From positions 1 through 27,999 of the forward strand of contig JBGTLW010000352.1 in the NCBI GenBank assembly GCA_041743835.1: DNA of 27,999 bases. The letters are read 5' to 3'. Under the pieces are notes generated by a model. That model was given only the letters and a program-made list of their open reading frames with translations. It was not told the origin of the DNA and did not search any database. Of the stretch, positions 14,938 through 22,558 are shown piece after piece; within the stretch, counting starts at the first letter, position 1, and every line of letters starts with the position of its first letter. Both the position numbers and the translations under genes were made by a program. Origin of the DNA: JBGTLW01 sp041743835. GTDB taxonomy: Bacteria > Planctomycetota > Phycisphaerae > Phycisphaerales > Phycisphaeraceae.

Positions 14938-16818
14938 GTGCGTGTGGTAGTTCAAAACAGTCTCAATAACAGACGATGGGAAGCATACGAGGGAGATTCG
15001 GGCTTCACCATCGGTCGCGGTGAGTCGTGCCAAGTGCGACTGGACTCCCGATTTGTTTCGCTGGCCCATGCCCTGATAGAGCGCAGCTCCTCGGGTTGGG
15101 AGATACACCTGCCCAATGGAGTCAACGCGATCGAGCTAGAGGGGCGGGTGCTCGAAGCGGGCCAGAGTGCGTGTCTTCCAGAGGTATGCCGGCTTCAAAT
15201 CATCGAGTTTGAATTGATCCTTGACAGTTCTGCGGGTGTGGATGAGCACGACATCGCCGCCGAGGCACAGATCAACGAGTTGGTCAACCTCATTCACACC
15301 AACGTGCTATATCGACTAGACCTACGGATTGACGCGCAGAGCACCTTTGCCCCGACTCAAGCGCGGACCCAACAGATTGACGGCGCAGTTGATGAACTAA
15401 TCTACGGGGAGTTCAAGGAACAAATCTTTTCGCCCGTTGTGTCATACGCTGTGCTGCGGCAGACATTCGCAGCTAGGTTGTCAAACATGCTGGCCAAGCA
15501 GCGTACGGACTCCAACGCCGCCAAAGATGAAACGCCCCATTCCCCTAGCTCAAACCAGATTGCCGAGGAGGCCGCCGCTGCTATTGATGCCCGCTTAGCT
15601 CAAGCGATTGGGCTGGATGACGAGTCACTGAGTTTCGAGGAGGCCGAGCTATTGATCGAGCGAAAGCTCGCCGACCACCTGCCCCAGAGCCTAACGCATG
15701 CCACCGAGAGCGACTTGACCTACCTCATCGCAAACCGATTCAAGAAGCTGCTCTACGATATCATTTTTGGGTACGGACCTCTACAGGATTTGCTTAACTC
15801 GCCCACTGTCAGTGAGATCATGGTCGTCTCGCCACAACTCATCTACTGTGAGCAGCACGGCAACCTGTCGCGCTGTCGTCGGCGTTTCCCTTCAGAGGCT
15901 GCGGCGATCTCTGTGATTGAGCGGATAGTTGCGCCCATCGGCCGGCGAATCGACCGCTCCCAACCACTGGTCGATGCCCGCCTACCCGATGGGTCGCGCG
16001 TCAACGCGGTTATCCCGCCACTTGCGGTCAAGGGGCCATGCATCACTATCCGCAAGTTTCCTACCAAGCAAGTAACCATTGAGCAACTTAAGAAGTGGCG
16101 TTCGATCTCCAACTCGGCCGCCGCGCTACTCGACGCGTGCGTAAAGAACCGTGCCAACATTGTCGTTGCTGGTGGCACTGGCTCGGGCAAAACCACACTA
16201 CTCAATGCACTATCTTCGATGATACCCGAGCATGAGCGCGTGGTGACCATTGAAGACTCAGCGGAGTTGCAGCTCCAGCAGGCGCACGTTGTCACTCTTG
16301 AGTCGCGCCCTCCTAATGCGGAAGGCACAGGGGCGTACACAATCCGTGACTTGGTTAAGAACGCATTACGTATGAGGCCCGACCGCATTATCGTCGGAGA
16401 GTGCCGTGGAGGAGAGGCATTGGATATGCTCCAAGCCATGAACACGGGACATGATGGCTCTATGACCACACTCCATGCCAACTCCGCGATGGATGTGGTC
16501 AGCCGCATAGAGACGATGGTGCTGATGGCGGCACAACTGCCAATCAACGCGGTCCGCAAACAGATCATCAACGCTGTAGACCTGATTGTGTTCACTGAGC
16601 GGTTAACTGGTGGGCGAAGGATGGTGACCCAGATTGCTGAGGTAACCGGCATCGACCCGCAAACGCAGGAGGTACGTGTGCTGGACATCCTCGCCGCGCG
16701 CGGCCGGGGGCAAGCGGCAAGACTGATGCCCACGGGCTACATGCCATCATTTGTCGGTGGGATGATCGATCAGGGCTTCCTCGACTTGGAACGATGGTTC
16801 GAGGAGGGCGGAACATGA
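14938..16818 (+). CDS. tadA: FHA domain fused to TadA/CpaF secretion ATPase
   Basis: The protein has 626 residues if read from the GTG at 14938, chosen for the AAGGA nine bases upstream; TTG codons at 14905 and 14932 are alternatives. Residues 1-100 form an FHA phosphopeptide-binding domain: FTIGRGESCQVRL (G26, R27) and FVSLAH (S41, H44). The usual arginine of VSRxH is leucine here. A linker to about 240 follows, including an Ala/Glu-rich helix. The ATPase then has SPTVSEIMVV, LVDARLPDGSRVNAV, Walker A GGTGSGKT at 412-419, EDSAELQL, Walker B region RPDRIIVGE at 480-488 and the His box MTTLHANSAMD. All catalytic motifs are intact. It drives polymerisation of Flp pilins with TadB and TadC. The FHA part suggests that its assembly or activity responds to Thr phosphorylation, for which a kinase is encoded four genes downstream. 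Its stop overlaps tadB by 4 nt. Confidence 0.93.
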   Translation: MRVVVQNSLNNRRWEAYEGDSGFTIGRGESCQVRLDSRFVSLAHALIERSSSGWEIHLPNGVNAIELEGRVLEAGQSACLPEVCRLQIIEFELILDSSAGVDEHDIAAEAQINELVNLIHTNVLYRLDLRIDAQSTFAPTQARTQQIDGAVDELIYGEFKEQIFSPVVSYAVLRQTFAARLSNMLAKQRTDSNAAKDETPHSPSSNQIAEEAAAAIDARLAQAIGLDDESLSFEEAELLIERKLADHLPQSLTHATESDLTYLIANRFKKLLYDIIFGYGPLQDLLNSPTVSEIMVVSPQLIYCEQHGNLSRCRRRFPSEAAAISVIERIVAPIGRRIDRSQPLVDARLPDGSRVNAVIPPLAVKGPCITIRKFPTKQVTIEQLKKWRSISNSAAALLDACVKNRANIVVAGGTGSGKTTLLNALSSMIPEHERVVTIEDSAELQLQQAHVVTLESRPPNAEGTGAYTIRDLVKNALRMRPDRIIVGECRGGEALDMLQAMNTGHDGSMTTLHANSAMDVVSRIETMVLMAAQLPINAVRKQIINAVDLIVFTERLTGGRRMVTQIAEVTGIDPQTQEVRVLDILAARGRGQAARLMPTGYMPSFVGGMIDQGFLDLERWFEEGGT

Positions 16819-17669
16819 TCGACGAGGCGGCATTGCTCATTATGAGCAGCGTGTTGTTGGGGCTGGCGTCAGCCTGTGCGATCCTAGCCTGCCAAGCACA
16901 TCTCGAACGGTGGTTGACTGACGAGCGGGCCTGGATCCAACAGTATGCACTCCGATTCACACCAAATCCGGTGAACACCACGTTGTTTCAAGGGATCTAT
17001 ATCGCAGCCCGCGTGGGCATGCTCGTGCTGCTGCTCCTCGTGATCCCCAACCTGATACTCGCGGTTGTGTTCTGGGGGGGGTGCCTCTTAGTGCCCAAGC
17101 ATATGATGGAGTTTTTCTGGCAAAGGCGACGGCAACGTATAGACGAGCAGATCCCCAGTGCTGTACTGACGATGGCACACAGTGTCCACGCCGGGCTCAC
17201 TCTCGTGCAGGCGATCAACCGGCTGGCCGAGCGAGCGCCGAACCCGATACGCATCGAGTTCCGCATTATGGCCAACCGCTACGCGTTGGGCGCGGACTTT
17301 GAGGAAACCATCCGCCAGGCTCAGCGCCGGCTGAAACTTCCGAACATGAACTTGTTCGCATCGGCGCTCCTAGTCAACCGTGAGATGGGCGGGGGCATCG
17401 CTGAGACCCTCGAACGCATCGCTCGCAGCCTCGAAAAACTTAAGGAGTTGCGGCAAACCGTCAAGGCCGCTACCGCCGAGGGACGCACAAACATCAAGGC
17501 CCTGTCCGTAGCGCCCGCCGTGGTCATCGGCTTTCTCTACCTTATGGACCCGGATGGCGTAATCCTGATGTTCAATACGATACAGGGCTATATCGTCTTA
17601 GGCGGGGTATTTACCCTGAATGCTCTTGGCATCTTATGGGCGTCCAAGATCGTTGGCGCCGAGTTTTAA
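16815..17669 (+). CDS. tadB: TadB-like inner-membrane platform protein
   Basis: This 284-residue protein has the type II secretion F-type domain. ATG at 16815 overlaps the tadA stop (ATGA), and GAGGAGG lies seven bases upstream. Membrane helices are at about 4-26, 62-95 (one or two spans), 225-243 and 252-275. Between them a cytoplasmic helical domain (about 110-215) contains QIPSAVLTMAHSVHAGLTLVQAI and MNLFASALLVNREMGGGIAETLERIA, both typical of TadB/GspF. It partners with TadC in the inner membrane and transmits ATPase motion to the pilus base. The gap to tadC is 2 nt. Confidence 0.92.
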   Translation: MIDEAALLIMSSVLLGLASACAILACQAHLERWLTDERAWIQQYALRFTPNPVNTTLFQGIYIAARVGMLVLLLLVIPNLILAVVFWGGCLLVPKHMMEFFWQRRRQRIDEQIPSAVLTMAHSVHAGLTLVQAINRLAERAPNPIRIEFRIMANRYALGADFEETIRQAQRRLKLPNMNLFASALLVNREMGGGIAETLERIARSLEKLKELRQTVKAATAEGRTNIKALSVAPAVVIGFLYLMDPDGVILMFNTIQGYIVLGGVFTLNALGILWASKIVGAEF

Positions 17670-17671
17670 TT

Positions 17672-18601
17672 ATGCATCCATTGTTACTCATACTGTTGAG
17701 TTCGGCTGCCATGGGGCTTTGCGTTTTTCTTCTGGCGGTGTGGGCGGGCTCGGCGGTGACAATGGCCACCGCAAGAAGCGGGGTGCCGGATGCGGTGGTG
17801 TCCGAGCGGCGCAGTGTGCGGCGTAAGAAGCTCTCGAATGAATCGCACATGATGTGTGCAGGAATGTGGATGGTCGGGCAGTTTGCGCTACTCTTTCGGG
17901 GCCCGCGGTTTACAGTGATGCGGGCCTACTTCGCCAAACCCTATTCCGAGGCGGGCTACCCCGGCGGATTCGATGAAGCGGAACTGTTGGCGATCACCGC
18001 GATGCTAAGTGCGCTCCTGTGTACCCTGTTGGGCTTGGTTGGGCTCATGATTACGCCGACCGGTTTACTGCTAGGTGTATTGGGGTTGCCGCTGGCAGTT
18101 CTGTATATCATTTCTTCATTGCGAACACGGGGGGAGTTTCGACGACGCCAAGTGGAGATCATGTTGCCCTATGCGGTAGACCTACTGGTACTGGTGCTGC
18201 GGGCCGGGGCGAACGTTGGCATCGCGGTCGAACGCGTGGTCCACGACTATGAACACCATCCGATCGGGGAAGAGTTCGGCCAGGTGCTCGCAGAGATTCA
18301 ACTCGGCTCGAACCGCCAGGAAGCGTTCAGCCGGCTAGCCGAACGTCTGGATTTAGACGACGTCAGGCAACTCGTGGAGAACCTGACCCAATCCGAAGAG
18401 TTGGGCTGGCCCTTGGCGGATACACTCTCGGCCTATTCTGACCGGCTAGTTAAGCAGCGGGTGATCAAAGCGGAAGAATACGCCGGTACCGCGAGCGTCC
18501 TAGTGATGCTCCCGTCCACACTAGTGCTCGCGGCGGTGATTCTTGTGTTGTTCGGCCCTCTAATCGTGCGTGCGTTACGCGGCGAGTTGTCCTTGGGATA
18601 A
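17672..18601 (+). CDS. tadC: TadC-like inner-membrane platform protein
   Basis: The protein has 309 residues, the second F-type platform subunit. Membrane helices lie at about 3-28, 105-150 (two spans) and 275-300. The cytoplasmic domain contains RRRQVEIMLPYAVDLLVLVL and LRAGANVGIAVERVVHD, then LAERLDLDDVRQLVENLTQSEELGWPLADTL, which are the standard TadC/GspF helices. The ATG at 17672 follows the tadB stop by 2 nt, so the open frame upstream of it (in tadB) is not used. It forms the pilus platform with TadB. The FHA-protein gene follows after 14 nt. Confidence 0.92.
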   Translation: MHPLLLILLSSAAMGLCVFLLAVWAGSAVTMATARSGVPDAVVSERRSVRRKKLSNESHMMCAGMWMVGQFALLFRGPRFTVMRAYFAKPYSEAGYPGGFDEAELLAITAMLSALLCTLLGLVGLMITPTGLLLGVLGLPLAVLYIISSLRTRGEFRRRQVEIMLPYAVDLLVLVLRAGANVGIAVERVVHDYEHHPIGEEFGQVLAEIQLGSNRQEAFSRLAERLDLDDVRQLVENLTQSEELGWPLADTLSAYSDRLVKQRVIKAEEYAGTASVLVMLPSTLVLAAVILVLFGPLIVRALRGELSLG

Positions 18602-18615
18602 GCGGAACTTTGCTG

Positions 18616-19389
18616 ATGAACCTGGTCCTGCGAGTTACCGAAGGCCCCGACGCCGAGAAGCGTGTGCCGCTGCCCGTCGGCCGACACGTCCTCGGCCGCA
18701 GCCTTGACGCCAATATCACGTTCAACGACCCGCAGGTCTCTTGGGAGCACGCTGTAATCAACGTCACCGATTCCAGCGTAAGTCTCACCAACCTCTCGGC
18801 CCACGGTACGCAGATCAAGAGCCGGCCTGTCACCGTGACTACCGCGTTACATCTCCGCGACCCTGTGCGCCTTTCACCCCAGACTGTGGTGGTGATCGAA
18901 GCGGCGGAGACTGGGGGAGGGGGACTGGCGACATCGCTGCTGATCTCCGCAGCGGTCGTGGTGGTGATCGCAGCAGGGTACCTTTTGTTGTTTTCTAGCG
19001 GACCGCCGCACCGCACCAAAACAAATGACTGGACGAGCACCTATTTGCACTTGGAGCGGTGGGTGGACAGTCAAGCTCACTCGGGCACACTTCCGCCCCG
19101 CGCTCCTGTGTTGTTCCGCAACGGTTGGCGGATGGAGCGACAGGCTGATCACGAGCGTTCCGCACAGGCGTGGTTAGAGCTAATGCTTATGCTCCGCGCG
19201 GCTGACCGCAACACGCCGGTTGCCGATGCGACTACCAACCCGAAGACCTATAGCGACGCACTGGACCGGATGCTCGTCGGTATCCCTACGGGTCAGGAAA
19301 GCGCCGCGATCAACGAGGCAGCCTTGAGGCAGTTTGCACAGCGCAGCTACGACTGGAACTACACACAAGCCCGGAAAGCAGACGAGTGA
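18616..19389 (+). CDS. Membrane-anchored FHA-domain protein
   Basis: The protein has 257 residues from the ATG at 18616; a TTG at 18610 is also in frame. An FHA domain fills about 3-95: VGRHVLGRSLDANITF (G27, R28), VSWEH (S42, H45) and LTNLSAHGTQI, so the phosphothreonine-binding residues are largely present, with Trp in place of the VSR arginine. A Gly-rich turn leads to one membrane helix at about 101-125. The outer part (about 126-257) is helical and unassigned, so the FHA would be cytoplasmic and the tail periplasmic. This topology resembles YscD/EssB-like ring proteins of secretion systems, though I cannot show homology. The stop overlaps the kinase start by 4 nt (GTGA), which ties the two in function. 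It may be a phospho-dependent adaptor between kinase and pilus base. Confidence 0.85.
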   Translation: MNLVLRVTEGPDAEKRVPLPVGRHVLGRSLDANITFNDPQVSWEHAVINVTDSSVSLTNLSAHGTQIKSRPVTVTTALHLRDPVRLSPQTVVVIEAAETGGGGLATSLLISAAVVVVIAAGYLLLFSSGPPHRTKTNDWTSTYLHLERWVDSQAHSGTLPPRAPVLFRNGWRMERQADHERSAQAWLELMLMLRAADRNTPVADATTNPKTYSDALDRMLVGIPTGQESAAINEAALRQFAQRSYDWNYTQARKADE

Positions 19390-21665
19390 AAAAGATCGCC
19401 AACTACAAGTTGTTGGAAGCCGTCGGGGCTGGAGGTTCCGGCTCTGTCTACCGCGCAGAGGAAGAGATGAGTTTGGGCATCACCCGCGTGGTTGCGGTCA
19501 AGACCCTACCCGTCATCCCTGACGCCAACAAAAAGCTCCAAGAGGCCTTCATCCGAGAGGCGGAGAACCTTATGAAGGTCACAAGCCACCGCAACATAGT
19601 CGCATTATTGAACTTTGGCATCGACCGCGGTACGCCCTGGCTGGCGATGGAGTACCTGCCCCGGAGCCTGCAGGACCAACTCGGAGACCAAGCGCTGCAC
19701 TCCGCCCAAATCGTCAGGCTGCTCACGCAGATTAGCGAGGGTCTGTCGCAGTTGCATACCAAGCACCCAGCCATCATTCACAATGATATCAAACCCGCCA
19801 ACATCCTCGTCGATGAATCAGGCGACCTCAAGATCTCTGACTTCGGCCTCGCCTCAACGCAAGGCTCATCCAATACGCTCAACCAAGTAACAGTCCAGTA
19901 CGCTGCACCCGAAGTCTTGCAAAGCGAACACGGCGAAGTCGGGCCGTATACCGACCTCTATTCACTCGGCCATATAGCCTACCGCGCCGCGTTGGGGCGT
20001 GTGGATTACCATCGGCAGTTCCCAGCTATTTACACTGATCCAAACGCACCTGATGGCAGCGCCAAGCCAGCCCGCTGGATGGCTTGGCACTGTTCACTGG
20101 AGCAACAGGCGCCGATCATCACGCTACCCAGACCTGATTTTCCACCTAAGCTTGCGGACATCATCGCCAAGCTGATGAACAAACGCATCGACGGGCGATA
20201 CCCAGACACCCAGCACCTCTTGAGGGATCTGGCTGAGATCTCCGGCACGTCCTTCGGCGACGCATGGAAACCCGCAGCCAACGCGCCAATCGGTTTAATC
20301 GTATCGGACAAGAAAGTTTCACCGATCCAGCGCCTCTGGATTGAGAATCCGGTATTGATTAGCGTGGCGGCCTGTGTGGTCATGCTTGTCGTATTAACTT
20401 CCGTGTTCCTTCTCACGCGCGACCACACACCCATTCTCAACGTCAAGGAATCGTGGGTCGCAGCCGCAGATGGACGAGTCGACATTCAAGGCACCATTCG
20501 CGACCACACCAAACGAACTCGCCTTGTTCTAAAAGCCGGAGGCACAGAATTCCCGTGCAGCATAGCGGAAGATGGGCGTTTCACTGTGAGTTACCACATG
20601 AACGCCCCAGGCAAAAGGCAGGCATCGCTAATAATCTATCAAGAAGCAGAGCAGATCGGCGAGATCGCCATGGACTTGGTGCGCGAGCCGCCCAACCAAG
20701 TCGAGGTGATCTTCCGAACCACACCCGCGACCCCAGGCGTAACTATTACAGTCCTCCATAAGGAGGGCAGTACCCTCACCGCCACCACCGATCCCGATGG
20801 GACTGCCACGCTCAAAGTTCCATATGGCAACTACCACGTCAAAGCCATGCACCCCCGCTTCCTAGTACCGCCTACCACTTACAAAACCGGCGACCAACCT
20901 CAGACTACTCAGCCGCTTGGCTTGGTCGAACGTTTCGGTAAACTCGCACTCGATATCTCCCCGGACACCGCCTCGGTCATCCTGATCCCGCTTGAACCCG
21001 ATCCCAATGCGCCTGCAAAATACACTTATACACTCGGTGGTGACGGTGTAATTATTGAAGAACTTCCCGTCGGTCGCTACACCTACCGCGTCGAAGCCGA
21101 GGGCCACGACACCAAGCAGGGTACACTGCATATCCACCGCGATCACCCCAATAGCCTCACCTATCATCTCAGTGAAACTGAACCCGGACGCCCTGTGTTC
21201 ACTCAACTCGATGACATGCCATCGCTCGACGATATCGAAGCCGCCGCCCTGCTAGCGCTGACGCATGAGGAGTTCGCGGAGTACCTTGCTCGCAATGTCC
21301 CACTGCGTCAGATTACTTTCGAGATTCCGCTAGACAGCCAACCAAAGGTCCGTGCCCGTGGAGTCGTACTCAGTGAAGCTGAGAAGAGTAACCTGCTCAA
21401 CCGGCTGAGTACCGCCCTGCCCCGGCTGGATACGCAAGAAATTCGCGTGGATCCGGTGACGTTGGCGGGGCTTGTCCAGTCAAACCTCCGCGAGTCCCTG
21501 AATGTACCTGGACTGAAAGTGCGTGAGTGGAAGAAGAGCGGCACAAACGCCTACATCCTACGCATCCAATACGACCAGCATGAGGGGATCACCCAAGCCA
21601 AAATCAAAGATGCGGTCAGCCACTACGTGCTAGACGCGACAATGATATCAGTTATCAAATATTGA
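19386..21665 (+). CDS. Transmembrane Ser/Thr protein kinase with extracytoplasmic C-terminal repeats
   Basis: The protein has 759 residues and a GTG start overlapping the FHA gene's TGA. The cytoplasmic Hanks-type kinase domain (about 7-280) shows the nucleotide loop GAGGSGSVY (14-22), Lys39 in VVAVK, the catalytic loop HNDIKPAN (D134, K136, N139), DFG at 152-154 and APE. The arginine of the usual HRD is Asn133, making it a non-RD kinase, but all catalytic residues remain. A membrane helix lies at about 322-346. The outside part has beta-sandwich, carboxypeptidase-regulatory or PEGA-like segments to about 600 (LILYQEAEQI and DPDGTATLKVPYG patterns). A C-terminal portion from about 640 to 759 follows, with a BON-like motif (ARGVVLSEAEKSNLLNRL). 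No PASTA domain is seen. It probably phosphorylates threonines read by the FHA protein and the FHA-TadA ATPase. Confidence 0.9.
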   Translation: MKKIANYKLLEAVGAGGSGSVYRAEEEMSLGITRVVAVKTLPVIPDANKKLQEAFIREAENLMKVTSHRNIVALLNFGIDRGTPWLAMEYLPRSLQDQLGDQALHSAQIVRLLTQISEGLSQLHTKHPAIIHNDIKPANILVDESGDLKISDFGLASTQGSSNTLNQVTVQYAAPEVLQSEHGEVGPYTDLYSLGHIAYRAALGRVDYHRQFPAIYTDPNAPDGSAKPARWMAWHCSLEQQAPIITLPRPDFPPKLADIIAKLMNKRIDGRYPDTQHLLRDLAEISGTSFGDAWKPAANAPIGLIVSDKKVSPIQRLWIENPVLISVAACVVMLVVLTSVFLLTRDHTPILNVKESWVAAADGRVDIQGTIRDHTKRTRLVLKAGGTEFPCSIAEDGRFTVSYHMNAPGKRQASLIIYQEAEQIGEIAMDLVREPPNQVEVIFRTTPATPGVTITVLHKEGSTLTATTDPDGTATLKVPYGNYHVKAMHPRFLVPPTTYKTGDQPQTTQPLGLVERFGKLALDISPDTASVILIPLEPDPNAPAKYTYTLGGDGVIIEELPVGRYTYRVEAEGHDTKQGTLHIHRDHPNSLTYHLSETEPGRPVFTQLDDMPSLDDIEAAALLALTHEEFAEYLARNVPLRQITFEIPLDSQPKVRARGVVLSEAEKSNLLNRLSTALPRLDTQEIRVDPVTLAGLVQSNLRESLNVPGLKVREWKKSGTNAYILRIQYDQHEGITQAKIKDAVSHYVLDATMISVIKY

Positions 21666-21688
21666 GTCGGCGGCCACCTGCCCAAAGC

Positions 21689-22558
21689 TTAGAGCGTCTT
21701 CACCCCATCCGTAGCGCGTTCGGCGCTTGCTAGGCATTGCGCCACAGGGCCTTTTGCTTTAGCTTCTTGTTGGATGACCTCACCAACAAGGAGCCACGGA
21801 TGGGCACACACCCTACGCACAGGACCTGCGGGACCACCTCTGTTCACGCGAACAACCTGAACCGTTCCCTGCTTGCGCATCGGCTTGGAGCGCCACAGTT
21901 CCTTGCCGTCGCCGACGACAATGAATGTGACATCGCTGGCGGCTACTCCGTCGGTGCGATCTCTGCATGCGACGGCGCTCTGCAGCATGGCATAGCCTTC
22001 CTCCAGGTGAAAGACGGCGTGGGATCGCTTACCTCTGCTCGGCTCAGCCTGAAACGAACCGGGTATAGCGACCCCATTGACATGGATGTCTTGTTTCAAG
22101 CCACGGTCGCCCCAGGTGTGAATCACCTCGTGTGGCAGTTCGATCAACTCGCGTGCCTTGTCTGGTAGGCTGGCACGCAAGCGCTTGCGGACGTCGTCTA
22201 GGCGCTCAGCGATCAGCTTGCCGGTGGCGTCTTGCTGCCCGTGAAGATGGAGATACCGCGCGAGCATAGCCTCGGCATGCCGCAGCGCGATCGTATCGAC
22301 GCCGGCCGTCGCTTTGGCAGCTTGCGCGTCAAACCAGACGCCGCCAGACAATGCTTCGCTTTCACACAACAGGTCGGCAGGTTTCGCGGCCGCCTCGGCT
22401 CGGGCCTCAGGCTTGCCGGTTCGTGAAACGCGAGTCAGCAGCGCCGTCTCCTTCTCTCGCGCCTCGGCCCGCCGTTCTTGCGCGTGTGTTCTGGCGAATC
22501 TGCGAGCCGCGGACTGGCCATATATATGGTAGGCACGTGTCACGACCCGCTCGCACAC
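21689..22558 (-). CDS. NPCBM-like domain protein without a signal peptide, possibly truncated
   Basis: The protein has about 289 residues from a GTG at 22558 that shares one base with the helicase stop (TAGTG); a GTG at 22582 is also in frame. The N-terminal 130 residues are Ala/Arg/Glu-rich and helical and match no family I know. Residues about 157-250 look like an NPCBM carbohydrate-binding domain: LKQDIHVNGVAIPG, SHAVFHLEEGYAMLQSAVA and VTFIVVGDGKELWRSKPM. This matches the family's pattern of a HAxSxIxYxLxxxYxxF strand followed by GSVxFxVxGDGKxLW. The final strand with its DxADW-type acidic end is not visible. NPCBM proteins are normally exported, yet no signal peptide exists here. It may be the tail end of a broken gene or a cytoplasmic derivative. 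It converges on the kinase gene with a 23-nt gap. Confidence 0.6.
   Translation of the reverse strand: MCERVVTRAYHIYGQSAARRFARTHAQERRAEAREKETALLTRVSRTGKPEARAEAAAKPADLLCESEALSGGVWFDAQAAKATAGVDTIALRHAEAMLARYLHLHGQQDATGKLIAERLDDVRKRLRASLPDKARELIELPHEVIHTWGDRGLKQDIHVNGVAIPGSFQAEPSRGKRSHAVFHLEEGYAMLQSAVACRDRTDGVAASDVTFIVVGDGKELWRSKPMRKQGTVQVVRVNRGGPAGPVRRVCAHPWLLVGEVIQQEAKAKGPVAQCLASAERATDGVKTL

Noticed and set aside
15843..16733. Minus-strand 296-codon open frame opposite tadA
   Set aside because: It is the antisense shadow of the ATPase gene; composition is Ser/Arg/Thr-rich without any fold pattern.
21666..21780. Possible transcription terminator (ggcgc...gcgcc, then ggcctttt) behind the kinase gene
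   Set aside because: The stem is only 5 bp, the loop is 12 nt, and the T-run is weak and separated from the stem.
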